A DNA stretch of 64,000 nt from Chryseobacterium sp. R2A-55 (lineage in GTDB: Bacteria; Bacteroidota; Bacteroidia; Flavobacteriales; Weeksellaceae). The stretch is from NCBI RefSeq assembly GCF_021401085.1, contig NZ_JACBFP010000005.1:1-64000 (forward strand). Direction: 5' to 3'. A program made the position numbers and the translations under genes. The notes under the pieces were generated by a model. The model searched no databases. It was not told the DNA's origin and saw nothing but the letters and a program-made list of their open reading frames with translations. Shown in pieces: positions 17,351 to 25,285 of the stretch (position 1 is the first letter of the stretch; every line of letters begins with the position of its first letter).

Positions 17351-20300
17351 ATGAACTTCTCACACTCTTTTCACAGTCTCCGCTACGGAACCATCTCCAT
17401 TGATGATTTGGTGCTGCAAGCTGCGGATTTAGGGCTGAATGTTTTGGCTTTGACCGACATCAACACGGTTACCGGAATTTACGATTTCTACAAGCTCTGC
17501 AAAATCCATCAAATAAAACCGGTGGTCGGCGTGGACATCCGGGTGGAAAATGAGCCGTACTATATTGCTTTGGCCAAAAATCCTGAGGGAATTGCGGAAA
17601 TCAACCGTTTGCTTACGAGGTTTAACTGCGAGGATATTCCGCTTCCGAAACAGCATCCGGATTTTGAAAATGTTTTCGTGATTTATCCTTTGGGTAATGC
17701 TCCGGAAGTTTTGGCAGAAAACGAATTCCTCGGAATCCGGCCGGAAGAAACGACGGTCTTAATCCAAAAAAAATGGAAACTGCTTCTGCATAAAATGGTG
17801 GTTTTTCAGCCCGTCACTTTTAGGACCAAAAAAGAATACAATCTGCACCGGATTTTGCGGGCGATCGATAACAACACGCTGATTTCAAAACTGGAAGAAA
17901 AAGACGTCTGCCAAAAATCTGAGGTGATGAAGCCGGTTTTTGAACTTTTAAAGCCGTTTAAAAATTATCCGCAAATCATTGAAAATACCGAGAGAATCAT
18001 TGCCGGTTGCCATTTCGAGTTCGATTTTTCTACCCCGAAAAACAAAAAGCATTTCACCGGAACGAAGGAAGAGGACGAAGAACTGCTGCGCCAACTTGCG
18101 TATGAAGGCTTAAAGAAAAGGTATCCCGACGAAAACGAAGCGGCCAGAAAACGGGTGGAAAAAGAACTGAAGGTTATCTATGAACTGGATTTCTGCGGCT
18201 ATTTTCTCATTACCTGGGATATTGTGCAATACAGCAACAGCCGTGGTTTCATGCATGTGGGAAGGGGAAGCGGCGCTAATTCCATCGTGAGTTACTGTTT
18301 GGGAATCACGGATATTTGTCCGCTGGAGCTCGATCTTTATTTCGAGCGGTTTTTAAACTTAAACCGAAAATCACCACCGGATTTCGACATCGACTGGAGT
18401 TGGCAGAACCGTGACGATATTTTGCGCTATATCTTCGATCAATACGGAAAAGACCACGTGGCGTTTTGCGGAACGAATGTGGAATTCAAGTACCGCTCGA
18501 TTTTCCGGGAAGTGGGGAAAGCGTTTGGTCTTCCGAAAGAGGAACTGGACGATCTGGCGAAGAATCCGATGGCAGTTCACGATGATAATTCGGTGGTGAA
18601 ACTCGTGCAGAAATACGGAATGTTGCTTGAAAAATTCCCTAACCAGCGCAGCATGCACTCCTGCGGAATCCTGATTTCCGAGGAACCCCTTACTAATTAC
18701 ACCGCTCTGGAAATGCCGCCGAAAGGTTTCCCGATCATCCAGTTTGATATGAATGTGGCGGAAGATATCGGCTTTGAGAAATTCGACATCCTCTCTCAGC
18801 GCGGTTTGGGAACGATCAACGACACGGTAAAGCTCGTGGAGAAAAACCGGGGAATCACCGTTGATATCCGGGATACGTCGATTTCTAAGGACGAAGAAAA
18901 CTGCAACCGGTATTTGGCAAAAGGAAAAACACTGGGCTGTTTCTACATTGAAAGTCCGGCGATGCGGGGTTTGCTCCGCCGTTTGAAGTGTGACAATTAC
19001 AGGACTTTGGTGGCGGCTTCGTCGATTATCCGTCCCGGAGTGGCGCAAAGCGGAATGATGCGCGAATATATTTTCCGGCACAACCATCCGGACCAATTCG
19101 AGTATTTCCACCAAGTCTTTGAGGAGCAACTCGGTGAAACTTATGGCATCATGGTCTATCAGGAAGATGTAATAAAGATCGCGCTGCATTACGGCGGTGT
19201 TTCTGCCGATGACGGGGATATTTTGCGAAGGGCGATGAGCGGGAAAAGCCGTTCCATCCGGAAACTTCAGGAGGTGAAGGATCATTTTTTCGAATCCTGT
19301 GCGAAGCAGGGTCACCCGGAAAAGCTCTCAGCGGAAGTGTACCGGCAGATCGAGAGTTTTGCGGGATATTCTTTCTGCAAAGCCCATTCTGCGAGTTATG
19401 CTGTGGAAAGTTACCAGAGTCTGTACCTGAAAGTGTATTATCCGGTTGAGTTTATGGTTTCGGCCATTAACAACGGTGGCGGATTTTACCGCACAGAAGT
19501 TTATGTCCACGAATGCAGGATGGGTGGGGGAACGATCCATAATCCGTGTGTGAACCGAAGTCTGTTTGAAACCACCGTTTATGAGGATGATGTGTTTTTG
19601 GGTTTGATGCACCTCGAAAAACTGGAAAGCCGTCTTGCGCAGTTTATTCCCGAGGAAAGGGAAAAAAACGGCGACTTCACTTCGCTGGAAGATTTTGTCA
19701 GGCGGGTTCCGATTGGGGTTGAAATGTTGCAGACGCTGATTTTCGTGGGTGCATTCCGTTTTACGGGAAAACAGAAAAACGAGTTGCTGATCGAGGCGAG
19801 AATGTTGCTGATCCATTTTAAGCCGGAATACCGGAATCCTTCGTTTTTTGAGGAACCGCCGAAAAAATATGCGCTTCCGCAACTTAAGAGAAGCCCTTTC
19901 GAAGACGCTTTCGACGAGATTGAAATTCTGGGATTTCCGGTGAGCTGCAGTCCGTTTGATTTGCTGCAGACCCCATACCGGGGATCAGTGATGGCGAAAG
20001 ATTTAACGAAATACCATAAAAAGCAGGTAAAAATGTTGGCGTATCTGATTTCGCGAAAGCATGTGCCGACCAAAAAGGGCACCATGTATTTCGGGACCTG
20101 GATTGATGCGGAAGGCGAGTATTTCGACACGGCTCATTTCCCGGACAATCTGAAGCAGTATCCGTTTCAGGGGGGCGGCTGTTATTTGCTTTTGGGAACG
20201 GTGGAGGTTGATTTTCATTTTCCGACCCTCACCATTGTGAAAATGGCTAAAATACCATTCATTCCGGATCCGCGTTATTCTGAAGACCGGGAGAAAAAGT

Positions 20301-20401
20301 TTGAGATCCATCGTAAGATCAACGAGGATGTGAGCATGACGTGGCGGAAACCTTATCCGCAGGAGCATGAGATTGGTTTGCCCAGGAGGAGGATGGAGTG
20401 A
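17351..20401 (+). CDS. dnaE2: DnaE2-like error-prone DNA polymerase III alpha subunit
   Basis: 1016 residues from ATG 17351 (MNFSHSFHSLRYG); a TTG 42 bases upstream is a worse start. The order is an N-terminal PHP domain with changed metal ligands (FSHSFHSLRYG instead of the usual HVHSEYSLLDG), the C-family polymerase core with VGRGSGANSIVSYCLGITD and the catalytic Asp pair in PPDFDIDWSWQ near 355-365, the tail FCKAHSASYAVESYQSLYLK, then an OB-fold region. The length fits DnaE2 (about 1000-1080) rather than replicative DnaE (about 1160). It acts in mutagenic repair together with the DinB protein upstream. Its stop codon touches the tracrRNA terminator on the other strand. Confidence 0.88.
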   Translation: MNFSHSFHSLRYGTISIDDLVLQAADLGLNVLALTDINTVTGIYDFYKLCKIHQIKPVVGVDIRVENEPYYIALAKNPEGIAEINRLLTRFNCEDIPLPKQHPDFENVFVIYPLGNAPEVLAENEFLGIRPEETTVLIQKKWKLLLHKMVVFQPVTFRTKKEYNLHRILRAIDNNTLISKLEEKDVCQKSEVMKPVFELLKPFKNYPQIIENTERIIAGCHFEFDFSTPKNKKHFTGTKEEDEELLRQLAYEGLKKRYPDENEAARKRVEKELKVIYELDFCGYFLITWDIVQYSNSRGFMHVGRGSGANSIVSYCLGITDICPLELDLYFERFLNLNRKSPPDFDIDWSWQNRDDILRYIFDQYGKDHVAFCGTNVEFKYRSIFREVGKAFGLPKEELDDLAKNPMAVHDDNSVVKLVQKYGMLLEKFPNQRSMHSCGILISEEPLTNYTALEMPPKGFPIIQFDMNVAEDIGFEKFDILSQRGLGTINDTVKLVEKNRGITVDIRDTSISKDEENCNRYLAKGKTLGCFYIESPAMRGLLRRLKCDNYRTLVAASSIIRPGVAQSGMMREYIFRHNHPDQFEYFHQVFEEQLGETYGIMVYQEDVIKIALHYGGVSADDGDILRRAMSGKSRSIRKLQEVKDHFFESCAKQGHPEKLSAEVYRQIESFAGYSFCKAHSASYAVESYQSLYLKVYYPVEFMVSAINNGGGFYRTEVYVHECRMGGGTIHNPCVNRSLFETTVYEDDVFLGLMHLEKLESRLAQFIPEEREKNGDFTSLEDFVRRVPIGVEMLQTLIFVGAFRFTGKQKNELLIEARMLLIHFKPEYRNPSFFEEPPKKYALPQLKRSPFEDAFDEIEILGFPVSCSPFDLLQTPYRGSVMAKDLTKYHKKQVKMLAYLISRKHVPTKKGTMYFGTWIDAEGEYFDTAHFPDNLKQYPFQGGGCYLLLGTVEVDFHFPTLTIVKMAKIPFIPDPRYSEDREKKFEIHRKINEDVSMTWRKPYPQEHEIGLPRRRME

Positions 20402-20500
20402 AAAAAAGGCGAGTTGCCCCGCCTTAAATGTTTTCACAACGGAATAATCCTTATTGTGAATTGCTTTCAAAAAGTAAATATAGGATTAATTCTTTATATA
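20401..20500 (-). ncRNA. tracrRNA of the type II-C CRISPR system
   Basis: Read on the minus strand, bases 20472-20454 are complementary to the CRISPR repeat over 19 bases (+ strand TTGTGAATTGCTTTCAAAA). The RNA continues with the short nexus stem GGA-UUAU-UCC, a linker GUUGUGAAAACAUUU, and the hairpin AAGGCG-GGGCAACU-CGCCUU followed by seven Us ending at the dnaE2 stop codon. The size is about 100 bases if it starts near 20500. This is the layout of known Bacteroidota tracrRNAs. The opposite strand has no comparable terminator, so the direction is secure; the 5' end is predicted from the promoter. Confidence 0.88.
20406..20428 (-). terminator. Rho-independent terminator of tracrRNA
   Basis: A 6-base stem (AAGGCG/CGCCTT, extendable by one pair) is followed on the minus strand by seven Ts. 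On the plus strand it sits 4 bases after the dnaE2 stop and could also help end that transcript, though without a T-run there. Confidence 0.8.
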
Positions 20501-20505
20501 AATCT

Positions 20506-20537
20506 CAGATATAGTGTTAAATTTAGTTAAAACCAAA
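20506..20537 (-). promoter_or_regulatory. Promoter of tracrRNA
   Basis: On the minus strand TTTG (20537-20534), 20 bases, then TATATCTG (20513-20506): a Bacteroidota -33/-7 pair with one mismatch in the -7 box. It predicts a start near 20500, about 28 bases before the anti-repeat. Confidence 0.6.
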
Positions 20538-20583
20538 ATTTATTTTATAACCTTTAATATTATATCATACATTTGTTAGGTTA

Positions 20584-20609
20584 AATAAAATCGCCTAAGC
20601 GATTTTATT
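20584..20609. other. Perfect 11-base-pair hairpin directly before the tRNA-like sequence
   Basis: AATAAAATCGC, loop CTAA, GCGATTTTATT. The arm ends one base before the tRNA-like acceptor stem begins. The T-rich arm makes it a possible bidirectional terminator separating the tracrRNA promoter region from the rest of the interval; it could also be a processing signal. Confidence 0.5.
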
Positions 20610-20681
20610 GGGGGAGTGGTGTAATAGGTAGCACACGTGACTTATTCCCTCGCGGTGCGGGTTCAATTCCCGTCTCCTCCA
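20610..20681 (+). tRNA. tRNA-like sequence with an aberrant anticodon arm
   Basis: 72 bases folding as a tRNA: acceptor GGGGGAG/CTCCTCC (one G-U) plus discriminator A; D-arm GTGT...GCAC with loop AATAGGTA; T-arm GCGGG-TTCAATT-CCCGT. The anticodon arm is defective. In standard numbering, stem CGTGA/CCTCG has two mismatches and the loop CTTATTC gives TAT with a U at position 37, which true tRNAs avoid. An alternative perfect stem CGTGA/TCGCG gives a 9-base loop and a 2-base variable region. No CCA is encoded. It is either a decayed tRNA or a tRNA-like RNA with another role. A weak hairpin plus T7 at about 20685-20700 would end its transcript. Confidence 0.6.
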
Positions 20682-20704
20682 CTACAAAGATAATCTTTTT
20701 TTAT

Positions 20705-20751
20705 AACTAACCAAAGATATATGACTTAAAGGTTAGTTGTGAATTGCTTTC
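20705..20751 (+). ncRNA. Possible crRNA-like guide: spacer-like segment plus partial CRISPR repeat
   Basis: GTTGTGAATTGCTTTC (20736-20751) equals the first 16 bases of the repeat in crRNA sense, the part that pairs with tracrRNA; similarity stops after it. The preceding 31 bases would be the spacer. Their last 10 (TTAAAGGTTA, seed side) recur on the minus strand at 20557-20548 beside the tracrRNA promoter, followed there by TAAAATAAAT. The segment also forms a hairpin (AACTAACC at 20705-20712 with GGTTAGTT at 20731-20738). It may be only a degenerate anti-repeat or a leftover repeat; transcription is not shown. Confidence 0.35.
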
Positions 20752-20761
20752 TTTTTAATGA

Positions 20762-20789
20762 AACAGAGAGGTAGTAATATCTCTCTGTT
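20762..20789. other. Perfect 9-base-pair hairpin upstream of cas9
   Basis: AACAGAGAG, 10-base loop, CTCTCTGTT. There is no T-run directly behind it on either strand, so it is not an obvious terminator. It could be an operator palindrome or a structured part of the cas9 leader. Confidence 0.45.
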
Positions 20790-20803
20790 AAAATTATTAA
20801 CAA

Positions 20804-20821
20804 ATTACGGCTTTCCGTAAT
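20804..20821. other. Short hairpin in the cas9 leader
   Basis: ATTACGG, loop CTTT, CCGTAAT; 7 perfect pairs, ending 42 bases before the cas9 ATG. It may influence translation or be an operator. Confidence 0.4.
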
Positions 20822-20863
20822 CTTATTTCTTATAATTAATTTAATTTTAATTCAAAATTTATT

Positions 20864-23800
20864 ATGAAAACAATACTCGGTTTAGACCTTGGAACAAATT
20901 CGATTGGCTGGGCATTAATCAAACAAAATTTTGAAACGAAACAAGGCAGAATTCTTGGAATCGGAAGTAGGATAATTCCCATGACACAGGATGTGATGGA
21001 TAATTTTGGCTCAGGAACTCCGTCCAAAACACAAACTTCTGCAAGAACGGATTATCGAAGTGTGCGAAGATTACGAGAAAGAAATCTTCTGAGAAGAGAG
21101 CGTTTGCATAGACTATTAAATATTTTAGATTTTCTTCCCGATCATTACTCAAATAAAATTGATTTCGAAAATAGATTAGGCAAATTCCTACCTGGAACCG
21201 AACCTAAATTAGTTTATGATGATAATCATCAATTTATTTTTAAAAATTCTTTCGAAGAGATGCTCAAAGAATTTCAGAGAGAGCATCCAGAATTGCTTTC
21301 TAGCAGCAAGAAAATTCCTTATGACTGGACCATTTATTATTTAAGAAAAAAAGCACTTTCGCAAAAAATTCAAAAAGAAGAACTCGCATGGATTATTCTT
21401 AATTTTAATCAGAAGCGCGGCTATTACCAACTCCGCGGTGAAGAGGAAGAAGAAAATCCAAATAAACTTGTTGAGTTTTTCTCCTTAGAAATTGTTGATG
21501 TAATTGCTGATGAACAAAGAAAGGGTACTGATAAGATATGGTATAGTATTATTTTAGAAAATGGGTGGATTTACAGAAGAGAAAGTAAATACCCATTATT
21601 CGACTGGAAAAACAAAGTGCGTGACTTTATTGTAACTACTGATTTGAATGAAGATGGTAGTATAAAAACTGACAAAGAAGGCAAAGAGAAAAGAAGTTTC
21701 CGGGCACCAAATGAAGATGATTGGACATTGTTGAAGAAAAAAACAGAAAACGAAATTGATAATTCTCAAAAAACAGTTGGGGAATATATTTATGATGCAT
21801 TATTGGATAATCCTTCACAGAAAATTAAAGGTAAATTGGTAAGAACCATAGAGCGAAAATTCTATAAAGAAGAAATTACAAAGATTTTAAAAAAGCAAAC
21901 CGAGTTTCATGCTGAACTGAAAGAAAGGAATCTTTTAAATTCCTGTGTCGACGAACTGTACCCAAGGAATGAAGAACGGCAAAAGTTGCTGAAAACTAAA
22001 GATTTCGTTTACCTATTCATAGAGGATATTCTTTTTTATCAAAGACCACTCAAAAGTCAAAAACATAATATTGGCGATTGTAAATTAGAATACAGGGAAT
22101 ACGCGAAAAATGGGGTGAAAATAAAAGATCATTTAAAAACAATTTCCCGTTCTCACCCACTATTTCAGGAGTTCAGGATATGGCAGTGGATCCAGAATTT
22201 GAAAATTTATGATAAACTTTCTGATGAGGAGGTTACCTTTAACTTTTTATCATCTATAGATGATTATGACCAACTTTTTGATTTCTTGTGGAACAGAAAA
22301 GAAGTAGATCATAAAGCACTTTTAGAATATTTGATAAAAAGGAAATATGAAGATTTAAAGCCGAAGCAAATTTCTACAAAAGCCAAAGAGTACCGGTGGA
22401 ATTATGTTTACGACAGCGAGAAGGATGAATCTAAATTTTATCCAATGGGTGAAACGAATGCGATGATTAAGAACCGTTTGGAGAAAATTGAGCAATTGCC
22501 CGGTGAATTTTTGACTTCGGAAATTTTGGAAAAACTGTGGCACATCATCTATTCGGTAACTGATAAAATTGAATATGAAAAAGCACTCAACACGTTTGCA
22601 AAAAAAAATGATATTGATGCCGAACAATTTGTAGAGAACTTCAAAAAATTCCCACCCTTCAAAAGTGATTATTCTTCGTATTCTTTAAAAGCAATCAAAA
22701 AACTTCTGCCTCTGATGAGAATGGGAAAATATTGGAAAGAAGAAAATATTGATGCCGAAACCCAAAGAAGGTTGACATCTATAAAAGAGCGTATTGAAAG
22801 TATTAATTACGAAGAAAAGAAACTGCAAGAAATTTCGGACGATGACATTTTGAAGCCAGTTTTAAAAAGTTTTATGAAATTTAAAAATCGTTCATTCAAC
22901 CAGGGATTGAACACTTATCAGGCAAGTTATGCGGTTTATAATAAACACTCCGAAGGTGATGCAACGAAATGGAATTCGGTTGAAGATTTAGAAAAATATT
23001 TGGATGAATTTAAACAACATTCTTTGCGGAATCCAATTGTTGAACAGCTGGTCACCGAAACACTGCGTGTAGTACGTGATATTTGGAAGGATTATGGTAA
23101 TGGTGACAAAGATTTCTTTAATGAAATTCATATTGAACTGGGAAGGGATTTGAGAAATTCTGCAGATGAACGCAAGAGAATTTCGGCAAATCATACCAAG
23201 AATGAAAATACCAATTTAAGAATCAAACTTTTGCTCACGGAATTGTTGAATGAAGGCGTAGAAAATGTTCGCCCGTTTTCACCGATGCAACAGGAAATTC
23301 TGAAGATTTATGAAGAAGGCGCTTTAAGTTCTGAAACTGAAATTCCCGATGAAATTCTGAAAATATCTGTTACCGCACAACCTACGACTTCGCAGCTCCA
23401 ACGATATAAACTGTGGCTGGAACAGAAATATAAATCGCCATATACAGGGCAAATGATTCCTTTAAGTAAACTCTTCACAACAGAATATGAAATTGAACAT
23501 ATCATTCCGCAAAGTAGATTTTTTGACGATGGTTTTTCAAACAAAGTTATCTGTGAAAGTGCTGTAAATAAGCGGAAAGATAATCAGTTGGGTTTAGAGT
23601 TTATCAAGAATTGTGGTGGTGAAATAGTAGAATTAGATTTTGGTAAAAAAGTGCCGATTCTTAATGAAAATGATTATCGGGATTTCATCGACCTCCATTA
23701 TTCAAAAAACAGAGCAAAGAAAGCCAAATTACTTTTGGAAGAAGTTCCTGAAAAAATGATTGAAAGGCAATTAAATGATACCCGCTATATCAGCAAATTG

Positions 23801-25285
23801 GTGATGCAACTGTTATCCAATATTGTAAGAAGTGAAGATGGAAAAGATGATGGTGTAAATTCCAAAAATGTATTACCGGTAACTGGAAAAATAACCTCTG
23901 AACTAAAAAATGACTGGGGTTTAAATGATATTTGGAATGATTTGATTTTACCGCGGTTTATCAGGTTAAACGAAATGACGAACTCAAATGATTTTACAAC
24001 TTATAACGAAAAGTATCAGAAAGTTTTGCCAACAGTACCACTGCATTTGGAAAAAGGTTTTCAGAAAAAAAGAATAGATCACCGCCACCATTCTCTGGAT
24101 GCTTTGGTTATTGCCTGCACCACCAGAAATCATATCAATTATCTCAATAATCAAAGTGCTCTAGACGATAGTTACAAAAAGAAATTTTATACGCAAGAAG
24201 AGTACAGGGAAAAATTTCAGAAAGCAAGGGAAGACTTAAGGAGGGATTTATGTGATAAAAATTTCAATTCTGATAATCCTAAAAATTATAAATGGACATT
24301 CAAGAAACCTTGGCAAAATTTCACCAAAGATGCAAAAGACAGGTTAGAAACAACAATTATCAGTTTCAAGCAAAACCAAAGAATTATCAACAAGACTGTA
24401 AATTATTATCAAAAGTATAATGATGAAGGTAAAAAGGTCTTTGTAAAGCAAACAAAGGGTGATAATTGGGCTATACGAAAATCGTTACACAAAGAAACCG
24501 TATCTGCAAAAGTTGATTTACCAAGAATTAAAGTTCCAAGAGGCAAAATTCTTACAGCAACACGGAAATTGATAGATATATCATTTACTTTAAAAACAAT
24601 TGAGAGTATAACCGATACCGGCATTCAGAAGATTCTCAAAAATTATTTAGAATATAAAGAATACAATTCTGAGTTAGCATTCTCACCGGAAGGTATTGAA
24701 GAAATGAACCAAAATATTGAGAAATATAATGATGGAGTAGCACATAAACCAATTTTCAAAGTAAGAATTTTTGAAACAGGCAGTAAATTTCCCTTGGGTG
24801 AAACGGGGAATAAGACCGAAAAATATGTAGAAGCCGCAAAAGGAACGAACTTATTTTTTGGAATTTATATAGATGAGGAGGGCAAAAGAGTTTTCGATAC
24901 GATTGCTTTTAACATTGTTGTGGAACGCTTAAAACAAGGATTGAGTGCAGTTCCTGAAACAAACGAGAAAGGCAATGATCTTCTATATTCATTATCACCA
25001 CAAGACTTGGTGTATGTTCCAACTGAAGAGGAAAGAGTTAATACTGCATTAGTGAACTTTGAAGATTTGACTAAAGAGCAAATTAGCAGGATTTACAAAA
25101 TGGTGAGTTCTTCGGGAACTCAATGCTTTTTTGTGAAATCAGAAGTGGCAAGCTCTATTGCTAATAAGTTTGAATTTACTTCTTTAAATAAGATGGAAAA
25201 TACTATTGATGGTAAGCAAGTGAAATCCATATGTTGGAAATTAGAAACTACTCGTCTAGGAAGAATCATTAAAGTTATAAGGTAA
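20864..25285 (+). CDS. cas9: Cas9 endonuclease, type II-C
   Basis: 1473 residues, in the size range of Bacteroidota II-C Cas9. RuvC-I is KTILGLDLGTNSIGWAL (D8); the arginine-rich bridge helix is DYRSVRRLRERNLLRRERL; RuvC-II has E758 in NEIHIELGRD; HNH has EIEHIIPQSRFFDDGFSNKV with H879 and a following N-K-R region; RuvC-III is DHRHHSLDAL with H1076 and D1079. All catalytic residues are present, so a cutting enzyme is expected. The final 350 residues form the wedge/PAM-interacting part. Its stop overlaps the cas1 start by one base (TAATG). No csn2 or cas4 is present, hence subtype II-C. Confidence 0.97.
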   Translation: MKTILGLDLGTNSIGWALIKQNFETKQGRILGIGSRIIPMTQDVMDNFGSGTPSKTQTSARTDYRSVRRLRERNLLRRERLHRLLNILDFLPDHYSNKIDFENRLGKFLPGTEPKLVYDDNHQFIFKNSFEEMLKEFQREHPELLSSSKKIPYDWTIYYLRKKALSQKIQKEELAWIILNFNQKRGYYQLRGEEEEENPNKLVEFFSLEIVDVIADEQRKGTDKIWYSIILENGWIYRRESKYPLFDWKNKVRDFIVTTDLNEDGSIKTDKEGKEKRSFRAPNEDDWTLLKKKTENEIDNSQKTVGEYIYDALLDNPSQKIKGKLVRTIERKFYKEEITKILKKQTEFHAELKERNLLNSCVDELYPRNEERQKLLKTKDFVYLFIEDILFYQRPLKSQKHNIGDCKLEYREYAKNGVKIKDHLKTISRSHPLFQEFRIWQWIQNLKIYDKLSDEEVTFNFLSSIDDYDQLFDFLWNRKEVDHKALLEYLIKRKYEDLKPKQISTKAKEYRWNYVYDSEKDESKFYPMGETNAMIKNRLEKIEQLPGEFLTSEILEKLWHIIYSVTDKIEYEKALNTFAKKNDIDAEQFVENFKKFPPFKSDYSSYSLKAIKKLLPLMRMGKYWKEENIDAETQRRLTSIKERIESINYEEKKLQEISDDDILKPVLKSFMKFKNRSFNQGLNTYQASYAVYNKHSEGDATKWNSVEDLEKYLDEFKQHSLRNPIVEQLVTETLRVVRDIWKDYGNGDKDFFNEIHIELGRDLRNSADERKRISANHTKNENTNLRIKLLLTELLNEGVENVRPFSPMQQEILKIYEEGALSSETEIPDEILKISVTAQPTTSQLQRYKLWLEQKYKSPYTGQMIPLSKLFTTEYEIEHIIPQSRFFDDGFSNKVICESAVNKRKDNQLGLEFIKNCGGEIVELDFGKKVPILNENDYRDFIDLHYSKNRAKKAKLLLEEVPEKMIERQLNDTRYISKLVMQLLSNIVRSEDGKDDGVNSKNVLPVTGKITSELKNDWGLNDIWNDLILPRFIRLNEMTNSNDFTTYNEKYQKVLPTVPLHLEKGFQKKRIDHRHHSLDALVIACTTRNHINYLNNQSALDDSYKKKFYTQEEYREKFQKAREDLRRDLCDKNFNSDNPKNYKWTFKKPWQNFTKDAKDRLETTIISFKQNQRIINKTVNYYQKYNDEGKKVFVKQTKGDNWAIRKSLHKETVSAKVDLPRIKVPRGKILTATRKLIDISFTLKTIESITDTGIQKILKNYLEYKEYNSELAFSPEGIEEMNQNIEKYNDGVAHKPIFKVRIFETGSKFPLGETGNKTEKYVEAAKGTNLFFGIYIDEEGKRVFDTIAFNIVVERLKQGLSAVPETNEKGNDLLYSLSPQDLVYVPTEEERVNTALVNFEDLTKEQISRIYKMVSSSGTQCFFVKSEVASSIANKFEFTSLNKMENTIDGKQVKSICWKLETTRLGRIIKVIR

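Noticed and set aside
18371-19315. 314-codon minus-strand open frame inside dnaE2
   Set aside because: Shadow of dnaE2: long because of codon bias, rich in His/Arg/Phe, no domain.
20736-20751. Second tracrRNA
   Set aside because: The minus strand also has the anti-repeat sequence GAAAGCAATTCACAAC here, but no nexus and no terminator follow, unlike the clear tracrRNA at 20401-20500.
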